From an uncultured Bacteroidota bacterium (lineage in GTDB: Bacteria; Bacteroidota; Bacteroidia; B-17B0; Aurantibacillaceae): 64,000 bases of DNA. The notes under the pieces are model-generated. The model ran no database searches. It was not told where the DNA came from and was given only the letters and a program-made list of their open reading frames with translations. The stretch lies in the NCBI GenBank assembly GCA_903893815.1, contig CAITNS010000059.1, positions 48,868 through 112,867 of the forward strand. The letters run 5' to 3'. Shown piece by piece: positions 30,751 to 39,581 of this stretch; the first letter of the stretch is position 1, and each line of letters begins with the position of its first letter. A program made the position numbers and the translations under genes.

Positions 30751-32403
30751 ATGAAAGTTCTATTAACGACCCTTAATGCCAAATACATTCACACGAATTT
30801 AGCCATTCGCTTATTGTATGAATTAAATCATGAAAAACATGAGGGTTTGGCATGGAAAGAATTTAATATTAAAGAAAATCGGGACGAAGTAGCTGAAAAG
30901 TGCGCTGTTTATGATGTTTTAGCTTTTAGCTGTTATATTTGGAATATTACCCAAACGCTAGATGTTTGCAAAAAAATAAAACAACTGAATCCAAATACTA
31001 AAATTTTATTAGGCGGACCCGAAGTAAGTTACGAATACGAAGATATCATCGCTTTAGATTGTGTGGATTATATTATTTTAGGAGAAGGCGAAACAGCGTT
31101 TGAAGAATTCTTGGAGTTTTATCCAAATCCTGAATTAGTTTCAAGTTTAGTTTGGAAAAATGGAACAGAGGTAAAGACAAACAAAATGGCTCCTATGTTT
31201 GATTTAAAGCGATTTGAAAACAGCATGCCGTATCGTTTTGATAACCCTGAAGAATTAGCCAATAAAGTATTGTATATTGAAACTTCGCGTGGTTGTCCTT
31301 ATAAGTGTGAATTCTGTTTAGCAAGTTTAGATAATAAAGTTCGTTATTTGCCTGATGCCAGTATTAAAGCAACGTTGTTGCATATGATGGAACATGGTAA
31401 AGTGGTAAAGTTTTTAGATAGAACATTTAATATTAAGAAAGACTTTACGATTGATATTTTTAAATTTATTTTAGAAAATCATCGGCCGCAAAATGTGTTT
31501 CAATTTGAAATTACCGCTGATATTTTACATCCTGATATTATTCAGTTTATTCATGATAAAGTACCTGATAATTTATTTCGTTTTGAAATTGGCATCCAAA
31601 CCGTTAATCAAAAAGCGAATTTAGAAGTTAAGCGTAAACAAAGCTTCGAAAAAACCACAAGTATCATTAAGCAATTAGATTATAAAGTTGAAATGCACTT
31701 GGATTTGATTGTTGGTATGGCCTTAGATTATTGGGAAGATACAAAATATAGTTTTGAAGAAGTATTTAAACTATTTGCTCCCGAAATGCAACTAGGTTTT
31801 TTAAAATTCTTGAAAGGCACTCCAGTTAGAGATAAAGCTGAACAATACGGATTTAAATATGATCCAAACCCTCCGTATCAAATTATAGAAAGTAATTATT
31901 TATCAAAAGAACAATTACATCAAATAGTTGAATTAGAACATGCACTTGAAATATATTGGAATGGAAAAAAAGCAACCAATACATTAAGATACGTAACACA
32001 TCATTATAGTATTTTTGAATTTTTATTAGGTTTAGGTCATTATTTTGGTACTCAAAAAGATTTTCATAAATATGCGTTAAATGATGTGTTTGAAATTATT
32101 ACAGCCTATTCAAAACAAGCATTTCCAAACGATGTCGTTCTGCAGCAATTAATAGCAGTAGATTATTATTTACACTTTAAAGTAAAGCCAAAGAGTTTAT
32201 TTTTAGAAGAAATTGATTTTACTGAGAAAAATAAATTAATTGATGAATTGAAATTAAATCACCATAAATACCGTTACGTGGTATTGCCATTAGACTTTGA
32301 TTTTAAAGCTTTTTCCAATGAGCAAACTATTGTGAATGAGAATAAGCATTTGATTATTCAATACAATGGAACTTCTAAAGCGGAAATTATTAACGCCTAT
32401 TAA
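30751..32403 (+). CDS. B12-binding domain radical SAM protein (DUF4080-type)
   Basis: ILLGGPEVSYEYED B12-binding-like region; CPYKCEFC CxxxCxxC motif. Confidence 0.9.
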   Translation: MKVLLTTLNAKYIHTNLAIRLLYELNHEKHEGLAWKEFNIKENRDEVAEKCAVYDVLAFSCYIWNITQTLDVCKKIKQLNPNTKILLGGPEVSYEYEDIIALDCVDYIILGEGETAFEEFLEFYPNPELVSSLVWKNGTEVKTNKMAPMFDLKRFENSMPYRFDNPEELANKVLYIETSRGCPYKCEFCLASLDNKVRYLPDASIKATLLHMMEHGKVVKFLDRTFNIKKDFTIDIFKFILENHRPQNVFQFEITADILHPDIIQFIHDKVPDNLFRFEIGIQTVNQKANLEVKRKQSFEKTTSIIKQLDYKVEMHLDLIVGMALDYWEDTKYSFEEVFKLFAPEMQLGFLKFLKGTPVRDKAEQYGFKYDPNPPYQIIESNYLSKEQLHQIVELEHALEIYWNGKKATNTLRYVTHHYSIFEFLLGLGHYFGTQKDFHKYALNDVFEIITAYSKQAFPNDVVLQQLIAVDYYLHFKVKPKSLFLEEIDFTEKNKLIDELKLNHHKYRYVVLPLDFDFKAFSNEQTIVNENKHLIIQYNGTSKAEIINAY

Positions 32404-32422
32404 CTCTCTAAATTTTCTTACA

Positions 32423-33751
32423 ATGAATTTTGCTCATACCATAGAAACACGAAAAAATTCATTAAAAAAATTATTGACTAATGTTATTAAGTATGAAGAT
32501 GAAATCATCAAAGCGCTGTATGATGATTTTAAAAAGCCAGCTTTTGAAGCAGTAGCAACCGAAACATCCTATATTATTTCTGATCTTAAAGATACTATTG
32601 CTAACATTGATAGCTATTGTAAACCTAAAAAAGTAAATTTTAACTTATTAAATTTTCCTTCTAACGATTATATTATTTCTGAACCTTATGGTAAGGTTTT
32701 AATAATTGCTCCTTGGAATTATCCTTTTCAGTTAGCTATTTGTCCTTTAGTTGCCGCTTTTGCTGCTGGCAATACAGTTGTTTTAAAACCATCTGAATTA
32801 ACACCTCACACATCTGCTATTATTGCAAAAATAATTTCCGAATCGTTTGATAAAAATCATGTGAGTGTTGAGCAAGGTGGACAAGAAAAATCAACTGAAT
32901 TATTAAGCCAACGTTGGGATTATATTTTTTTTACTGGCAGCGTTGCCGTTGGTAAAATTGTAGCCAAGGCAGCAGCCCTAAATTTAACACCAGTAACATT
33001 AGAACTTGGTGGTAAAAGTCCTTGTATTGTCGATCAAACAGCAAAAATGGCTTTAACAGTAAAAAGAATTGTTTGGGGCAAATTTATTAACGCAGGGCAA
33101 ACCTGTATTGCACCCGATTTTATTTTGGTACATCAAAGTGTAAAAGCAAATTTAGTATCCGAACTAAAAAATGAAATCATTAAAGCTTACGGTACTGATA
33201 TAAAAAACTCGCCTGATTTAGCACGTATTATTAATTTAAAAAACTGAGAACGTTTAGTTGGTTATATTCAATCAGACAAAGTTATTTTTGGTGGTGAGAC
33301 AGAAAAAGAAACGTTATTTATTGCTCCAACGTTAATTGATGAACCTGAACTTAAAAGCGATGTCATGCAGAATGAGATATTTGGTCCCTTATTACCAATT
33401 GTTTCTTATCAAAACGAAAACGAATTGAAAGCAATTATTGAAAGCTACGAAAAACCATTGTCTCTTTATGTATTTACTGAGCGTACTGATTTCGCTAACG
33501 AAATAATGAATCAATTTTCTTTTGGCGGTGGTTGTATAAACGATACCATTATGCATATTGCTAATAAACGTTTGCCTTTTGGTGGCGTAGGTCACAGTGG
33601 TATGGGCGCTTATCATGGCAAATATAGCTTTGATACATTCTCACACAAAAAATCAATTTCAAAAAAAGGCACATGGTTAGATGTGCCTTTAAGGTATGCA
33701 CCTTATAAAGAGAAGGTAACTACTCTACGAAAACTATTTAAGTGGTTGTAA
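32423..33751 (+). pseudogene. NAD-dependent aldehyde dehydrogenase interrupted by an in-frame TGA
   Basis: First half (start at MNFAHTIETRKN) has LELGGKSPCIV and NAGQTCIAPD; stop at 33245-33247; reading continues in the same frame as ERLVGYIQSDKVIFGG...MQNEIFGPLLPIV to 33751. Confidence 0.88.
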
Positions 33752-33767
33752 GTTAATTTTATTAAAC

Positions 33768-35804
33768 TTATTCTTTTACCACTTTAAATTGTTGGTTCTT
33801 TGTTGAGTTTGATAAATTGATAAAGTAGATACCTGCCGCATAGTTAGAAAAATTTATTTCGGTAGTTGTTGGTTTCAATTTATCACTTAGCAAAATTTTG
33901 CCCTCTACATTTGTCACTTCAATAGTTTTCCAATTATTAATCAGGTCATTTTTAATGTATAGTTTTGTTTTTACGGGGTTTGGGTAAATGCTAAAGCCAG
34001 TTTCAAACTCATTAATACCCAAACTAATATACGGTAATATTGGAGACATATTAGAACATGAACTTTGAATTAATTCAACACTATAGTTTCCAGATTGACT
34101 TGGAGCATAATAATAATTTGTTGCACCACTAATGGAGTTTCCATTAAAATACCATTGATAAGCATATCCTTGTTGTGTAAATAAAGTGTCATTTACAGCA
34201 GTGATTGTAGGAGAAGGAATAATTGTAACATTAAACGTTTTACTATCAATTTGTCCTGTTAATAAATCTGTTACTTTTAAAGTATATGTGGTAATTGAGT
34301 TGGATTTAATATAAACTGAATTCGTATTATAATTTGTGGGTAGCCACTCATATTTTAAACTATCAGAGCCTCCTTTATAATTTGCTTGAATATTGATTGA
34401 ATCGCCTTGACATAAAACTTGATTATTGATGCTGCTTAAAACTAAGTTCTTTTTTAGAATAGTAAATTCATTACCAATAGTTCCATCCACTTTTAAGTAT
34501 TTTCCATCTAATCTGTTTTTTTTCACGTCCATTACAAACGATCCATAAGCATTGGAGCCTCCATCAGTATATGCCATAACTGGATGATTTAAAGCTGGAG
34601 CCGTTTCGCTACTGCCTGAATTCCCACACACAACATAAACCGTTCCTTCATCATTATTATTTAAAGTGTCTTTGATATAGGCGTTTCCTTGTGTAAAGTT
34701 TCCATTGGTTCCGTTTTTCATCATAGTAGGTATATCAAAAGATGGCGAAAAACCATAATGCCCACTAATTAAATAACTTCTCTCAAAAACATGACTATGT
34801 CCACACACAACTAAATCAATATCAAAGTTCTCTAACTCGGGTATTATTTTCTCTCTCATTTTTGTCATTGCTAGCTCATAAATATCATCCGAATTATGTG
34901 AACCTTTTGAGTAAGGAGGTTGATGAAAATAGGCGATTGTAAATAATTTATCGTTTTGTTGTAAATCTTGTATTAACCAAGCTTTCATTTGATTAATGCC
35001 ATTATTAGTATTAGCAATATCATACACCTCGGAGTTCAATGATAAAAAGTGAATATTACCATAATCAAATGAATAAAACACTTCTAATTGTGAAGGGTAA
35101 CCTCCAGCCTCTGCTTGTTTTGGAACATCAACAATGTCGTAGTATGGACCTACATGGTTTTGTAGTGGTAAGTTACTATAAGGTATTCCTAAAAAACTAC
35201 TTTGAGCCCATATTTCATTATAATCATGATTTCCAGGAGTTGGCCAAAATGGTAGCCATGAAAAAATATCGCTAAAGCCATTGTAAGCAAATACTTTACT
35301 TTGATATTCGGTGTCTTTCCCATCGTCATACACATTGTCTCCTAACCACATCCAAACATCTGTATGTTTAGTTCCAGCATAATTTACATATGAATTTTTT
35401 ACATTAATTTGTCCTGCATTCCCTTTACCAAAATCGCCAATTGCCCATATTCTCACTGGGGTTTCTGCACCAGGTAATGGATTAGTTTTAAAACGATGAT
35501 TGCCGGTTTGCCCAGCTAAAATCCCACTATTATTGCCTACGGCATAAAAGTATGTTGTATTTGGAGTTAAACCTGTTAAGGTTAAAGTATGATCAGTTAC
35601 ATTATTGTTTATGCTAGACACTTGATTCAAATTTGTTGAATCGGTGCCAAACCAAACTTTAGTACTAGTGTTTTGATTTGTTCTCCATTTAAAAATAATA
35701 CTATTGTGAGTTGGGGTTTGCATGTATGGTCCACGGATAACTCCCTGACTTTTTAAACTTGCGCTAACAATAATTAAGAATAAACATATAAGGCTTGTTT
35801 TCAT
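33768..35804 (-). CDS. Purple acid phosphatase-like metallophosphoesterase with N-terminal FnIII-like domain and T9SS C-terminal sorting domain
   Basis: GDFGKGN, GDNVYDDG, GNHDYNE, VVCGHSHVFERS; C-terminus FSIYPNPVKTKLYI...AAGIYFINLSNSTKNQQFKVVKE. Confidence 0.93.
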   Translation of the reverse strand: MKTSLICLFLIIVSASLKSQGVIRGPYMQTPTHNSIIFKWRTNQNTSTKVWFGTDSTNLNQVSSINNNVTDHTLTLTGLTPNTTYFYAVGNNSGILAGQTGNHRFKTNPLPGAETPVRIWAIGDFGKGNAGQINVKNSYVNYAGTKHTDVWMWLGDNVYDDGKDTEYQSKVFAYNGFSDIFSWLPFWPTPGNHDYNEIWAQSSFLGIPYSNLPLQNHVGPYYDIVDVPKQAEAGGYPSQLEVFYSFDYGNIHFLSLNSEVYDIANTNNGINQMKAWLIQDLQQNDKLFTIAYFHQPPYSKGSHNSDDIYELAMTKMREKIIPELENFDIDLVVCGHSHVFERSYLISGHYGFSPSFDIPTMMKNGTNGNFTQGNAYIKDTLNNNDEGTVYVVCGNSGSSETAPALNHPVMAYTDGGSNAYGSFVMDVKKNRLDGKYLKVDGTIGNEFTILKKNLVLSSINNQVLCQGDSINIQANYKGGSDSLKYEWLPTNYNTNSVYIKSNSITTYTLKVTDLLTGQIDSKTFNVTIIPSPTITAVNDTLFTQQGYAYQWYFNGNSISGATNYYYAPSQSGNYSVELIQSSCSNMSPILPYISLGINEFETGFSIYPNPVKTKLYIKNDLINNWKTIEVTNVEGKILLSDKLKPTTTEINFSNYAAGIYFINLSNSTKNQQFKVVKE

Positions 35805-35901
35805 TGTATGTATTTGAAATGTTATACAGATAAATTTAGGGCAAGTGATGTTTTTTAAATGTTAACGAAACATCATTTAATTATTTACAGCATTAAATTA
35901 A

Positions 35902-35922
35902 ATTGCTACAATTTGTAGCAAT
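35902..35922. repeat. 21-nt perfect palindrome attgctacaaTttgtagcaat upstream of the radical SAM gene
   Basis: Perfect 10-bp arms around a central T; centre ACAATTTGT. Confidence 0.9.
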
Positions 35923-35950
35923 CAATTGCTATTTAATAGGCTTAACTTTA
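35903..35950 (+). promoter_or_regulatory. Palindrome-plus-promoter module copy c
   Basis: TGCTACAATTTGTAGCAA, then ttgctat at the same offset as copy a, then cttaactttat 29 nt downstream. Confidence 0.55.
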
Positions 35951-35968
35951 TAGTTTAAAATAACGACC

Positions 35969-37039
35969 ATGGAAAACAGAATCATTAATTACTTTAAAGG
36001 AAGAGGGGCACAATTTAATCCTCATAGTCGTTTTCAAAAAAGTCAATATGTGCAAGAGCATGTGGAGGGTTTAGACGAAGAGTTTTTACAAAAAGAAAAA
36101 ACAGAGATTATTTATACCTATCCTAAAACGATTATCAATAAGGTAGAGAGTACCGATATTGGTTTAGGGTATTCTTTAAACCCATATCAAGGTTGCGAAC
36201 ATGGTTGTATTTATTGTTATGCTCGTAACTCCCATGAATTTTGGGGTTATAGCGCTGGCTTAGATTTTGAGAGAAAAATAGTTGTTAAAAAAAATGCCGT
36301 TGAATTATTAGAATCACATTTCAGCCAAAAAAACTGGAAGCCAAAACCGATTATGCTATCTGGTAATACCGATTGTTATCAGCCTATTGAAAGAGAAACA
36401 GAAATAACCAGAAATATTTTAAAAACCTGTTTAAAATACAAACACCCCATTTCTATTATTACTAAAAATTCACTAATAACAAGAGACATTGATGTATTAA
36501 CTGAGTTAGCAGAACATAATTTGGTGCATGTAATGATTTCGATAACTGGAACTGACGAAAAAATGCGTCAGTTATTAGAGCCAAGAACAGCCACTTATAA
36601 AAACAGAATAGCGGTTTTAGAGGCTTTATCTAAACATGGCATTCCTTGTGGCGTTATGGTAGCGCCTATTATTCCTGGTATTAATAACCATGAAATACCA
36701 AATGTGTTGGAGGCAGCTGCTGCTGCCGGAGCAACAAGTGCGGGTATTACTATTGTTCGCTTAAACGGCTCTGTAGAGCACATTTTTAAGGATTGGTTGG
36801 TGAAAAATTTTCCTGATAGAGCAGACAAAGTGTGGCACCAAATTATGGATTGCCATGGAGGAAAAGTAAGTGATACCCGTAAAAGTGTGCGAATGAAAGG
36901 GGAAGGAAAAATTGCTGAATCCATCATGCAATTGTTTAAAATTTCGAGAGATAAATTTATGCCACCCGAATCTAAATTTGAATTTAATTGTGCTGATTTT
37001 AATTACAAAGCAGGCGATAAGCAATTGAGTTTATTTTAA
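35969..37039 (+). CDS. PA0069 family radical SAM protein
   Basis: NPYQGCEHGCIYCYARNSHEFWGYSAGLDFE; C-terminal QLSLF. Confidence 0.93.
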   Translation: MENRIINYFKGRGAQFNPHSRFQKSQYVQEHVEGLDEEFLQKEKTEIIYTYPKTIINKVESTDIGLGYSLNPYQGCEHGCIYCYARNSHEFWGYSAGLDFERKIVVKKNAVELLESHFSQKNWKPKPIMLSGNTDCYQPIERETEITRNILKTCLKYKHPISIITKNSLITRDIDVLTELAEHNLVHVMISITGTDEKMRQLLEPRTATYKNRIAVLEALSKHGIPCGVMVAPIIPGINNHEIPNVLEAAAAAGATSAGITIVRLNGSVEHIFKDWLVKNFPDRADKVWHQIMDCHGGKVSDTRKSVRMKGEGKIAESIMQLFKISRDKFMPPESKFEFNCADFNYKAGDKQLSLF

Positions 37040-37216
37040 AAGCAGTTTTTAACCACATAGAGATAGAGTACCACAAAAATATTTAGAGGCAATTTTAATG
37101 TAACCAAATCAGCTAAATTTTTATGTATTTGTTTATCTTTACTACCTAATTATTTGAAAATATTTTTATCGCCTCAAACAGAACGATTATGATATTAACT
37201 TCTATTTAAAAATTTT

Positions 37217-38065
37217 ATGGACAAGATTAAAAAGCAACAGAATGGCAGCATGAAATTATTTGAAGAAAAAGTGGTTCGTTCGCAATGGGATGAAAATTCA
37301 GAAAAATGGTATATTTCAATTATTGATGTAATTGGGGTTTTAACAGATAGTCCAAACCCAAGAAATTACTGGAAAGTTCTCAAACATAGATTAATAAAAG
37401 AAGGTAACCAGTCGGTTACAAATTGTAACCAACTGAAATTACAATCTTCAGATGGCAAATTTTACAAAAGTGATGTAGCAGATACGGAGCAACTTTTTAG
37501 AATAATTCAATCTGTACCATCTCCTAAGGCAGAACCATTTAAACTTTGGCTGGCACAAATTGCATCTGAAAGATTAGACGAAATGCAAGATCCTGAATTA
37601 ACTATTGACAGGGCATTAGAACAGTATTTGCAGCTTGGCTATTCTGAAAATTGGATTAACCAACGTCTTAAAAGTATTGAAGTAAGAAAAGAATTAACAG
37701 ATGAATGGAAAAATATAGGATTAAAAGAAAGTTTGCATTTTGCAACTCTTACTGATATTATTACCAAGGCTTGGGCGGATAAAACCACTAAAGAATATAA
37801 AATTTTGAAGGGGTTAAAAAAAGAAAATCTACGCGATAATATGACTAATACAGAGTTAATTTTAAATATGCTTGCAGAAGCTTCTACAAAAGACATTTCA
37901 CAAGCCGTAAATCCAAAAACGTTTGATGAAAGTAAAATTATTGCAAAACAAGGAGGTAATGTTGCTAAAGTTGCATTAAAAGAATTAGAAGCAAAAACAG
38001 GAAAAAAGGTGGTAACAAGTGACAAGTTTCTCCCCGAAAAAATTAAAAATAAAAAGCTGAAATGA
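37217..38065 (+). CDS. Bro-N (BRO family, antirepressor-like) domain protein
   Basis: WYISIIDVIGVLTDSPNPRNYWKVLKHRL...DVADTEQLFRIIQSVPSPKAEPFKLWLAQIASERLDE. Confidence 0.92.
   Translation: MDKIKKQQNGSMKLFEEKVVRSQWDENSEKWYISIIDVIGVLTDSPNPRNYWKVLKHRLIKEGNQSVTNCNQLKLQSSDGKFYKSDVADTEQLFRIIQSVPSPKAEPFKLWLAQIASERLDEMQDPELTIDRALEQYLQLGYSENWINQRLKSIEVRKELTDEWKNIGLKESLHFATLTDIITKAWADKTTKEYKILKGLKKENLRDNMTNTELILNMLAEASTKDISQAVNPKTFDESKIIAKQGGNVAKVALKELEAKTGKKVVTSDKFLPEKIKNKKLK
37404..37435. repeat. Overlapping palindromes inside the Bro-N CDS
   Basis: gtaacc agtc ggttac (37404-37419) overlapping cagtcggttacaa A ttgtaaccaactg (37409-37435; 13-bp arms, one mismatch pair). Confidence 0.9.
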
Positions 38066-38628
38066 GTAAATTATTAAAGCCACTTGAAACAATTTCTAAT
38101 ATAAATTTCTCAATTCAAAAGTCAGAAAGAGAAGATTATGAAAAGTGCGAATTCGTTAATTGTACGTTTACAGATATTTCCAATTTTAATTTCATCAATT
38201 GCTCTTTTAAGAATTGTAATTTAAGTAATTGTAAAATTAATAATGCAAAATTGCAAGGCGTTGAGTTTGTAGATTGCAAATTATTAGGACTTAATTTTTT
38301 TCAAGCCAAAGATTTTGCTTTTGAAGTTTACTTTGAAAAATGTTTGTTGGATTACGCTTCTTTTGATAGCAAAAAAATGAATAAAAGCGAATTTAAGTCT
38401 TGCAAAATGCATGAAGTAAATTTCACCAATGCCGATTTATCTAAATCAACCTTTACAGATTGTGATTTGTATGAAGCTGTTTTTGCTAAAACAAATCTCT
38501 CAGGAATTGATTTTACTAGCTCCAGCAATTTCGCCATCGATCCTGAAATTAATAACATTAGAAAAGCTAAATTTTTATCACAAGATTTATTTAGACTTTT
38601 AACCAGGCATGATATTATCATCGAGTAA
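38062..38628 (+). CDS. Pentapeptide repeat protein
   Basis: Repeated A(D/N)LxF-like pattern (CEFVNCTF, FNFINCSFKNCNLSNCKI, VNFTNADLSKSTFTDCDL); ATGA overlap with Bro-N. Confidence 0.88.
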   Translation: MSKLLKPLETISNINFSIQKSEREDYEKCEFVNCTFTDISNFNFINCSFKNCNLSNCKINNAKLQGVEFVDCKLLGLNFFQAKDFAFEVYFEKCLLDYASFDSKKMNKSEFKSCKMHEVNFTNADLSKSTFTDCDLYEAVFAKTNLSGIDFTSSSNFAIDPEINNIRKAKFLSQDLFRLLTRHDIIIE

Positions 38629-38661
38629 TTTTTGATTATATTTAGTAAAATTTATAAAGCC

Positions 38662-39576
38662 ATGAATTATTTTAAAATAGCTGTATTTTTTTTAATTACT
38701 TTTTCTTGTCAACCATTATCGGCGCAAATCACTGAAAAAAATTACAAAATATACTCCATAAAATTGGCGAAAGAGGTTAGTATAAATGACATTGTAGAAG
38801 ACCTGAAGTATTACGATGTGCTATTTTATGGCGAAGAGCATAACGATTCCGTTACACATTTTTTAGAGCATAAAATATTAGAAAGTCTGTTTGCTAAATA
38901 TTCAAACACAGTTACTTTATCTATGGAAATGTTTGAACGAGATGTGCAGCCGATTATGAATGAATATTTGACGTCTGATGTGAGAGAGAAAAATTTTAAA
39001 AAAGATGCTCGTGTTTGGTCTAATTACAAAGATTACCGACCAATGATTGAATTTAGTAAATTAAATAAATTAGATGTGATTTGCGCTAATGCGGCAGGTC
39101 GTTATTCTAATTTAGCAGGACGTAAAGGACAAAAAGGACTGATGGAATTACCCCAAGAATCAAAAAAATATTTCGCCCCCTTACCTTACGATACAGCTTC
39201 TGGAAAATACCATGAAAAACTTGTAGGTCTTTTTGATCAAGGAAGTTCTAAAAAGAAAAAGCAACCATCCATGGGCGAATCTTTTAGTTTAGTGATGGCA
39301 CAATCTCTTTGGGATGCAACAATGGCTTATTCTATACATGAGTATTTTGAGAAAAATCCTTCAAAAAAAGTATTTCAAGTTAACGGCCGATTTCATAGCG
39401 ACGAACATTTTGCCGTAGTGACTCAATTAAAAAAGTATAATCCAAAGTTAAGAGTACTAGTTATTTCTTCGGGTTCAGATGATTCGTTTCCGAATATTGA
39501 TTGGAATAAATTTGAAAATCAAGGAGATTTTATTATCATTACTGATCCTAAAGTGCCTAAAACCTATAAAGACTAA
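38662..39576 (+). CDS. ChaN/DUF399-like family secreted protein
   Basis: VLFYGEEHNDSVTHFLEHKILE...TLSMEMFERDVQPIMNEYL; more likely ATG start at 38662 than the TTG at 38632. Confidence 0.8.
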   Translation: MNYFKIAVFFLITFSCQPLSAQITEKNYKIYSIKLAKEVSINDIVEDLKYYDVLFYGEEHNDSVTHFLEHKILESLFAKYSNTVTLSMEMFERDVQPIMNEYLTSDVREKNFKKDARVWSNYKDYRPMIEFSKLNKLDVICANAAGRYSNLAGRKGQKGLMELPQESKKYFAPLPYDTASGKYHEKLVGLFDQGSSKKKKQPSMGESFSLVMAQSLWDATMAYSIHEYFEKNPSKKVFQVNGRFHSDEHFAVVTQLKKYNPKLRVLVISSGSDDSFPNIDWNKFENQGDFIIITDPKVPKTYKD

Positions 39577-39581
39577 TACTT

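Noticed and set aside
31504-31516. tttcaatttgaaa, a short palindrome with CAATTTG centre
   Set aside because: Only 6-bp arms, AT-rich and encodes conserved FQFEI in the DUF4080 radical SAM gene; expected by chance, so not added to the palindrome family.
33245-33247. TGA recoding (Trp or Sec) in aldehyde dehydrogenase
   Set aside because: TGA is used as a normal stop by other genes in the window, and no SECIS-like reason to expect Sec at this non-catalytic position.
35621-35639. gattcaa-atttg-ttgaatc inverted repeat in the phosphatase CDS
   Set aside because: Arms 7 bp and the centre does not match (C/T)AATTTG symmetry; likely coincidental.
36595-37024. Minus-strand ORFs inside the radical SAM gene
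   Set aside because: Antisense to a strongly conserved CDS; shadow ORFs.
37043-37075. aaccacatagagatagagtacca, resembling dispersed aaccacatagagacatagag repeats
   Set aside because: Short partial similarity recalled from general knowledge only; cannot be supported from this window alone.
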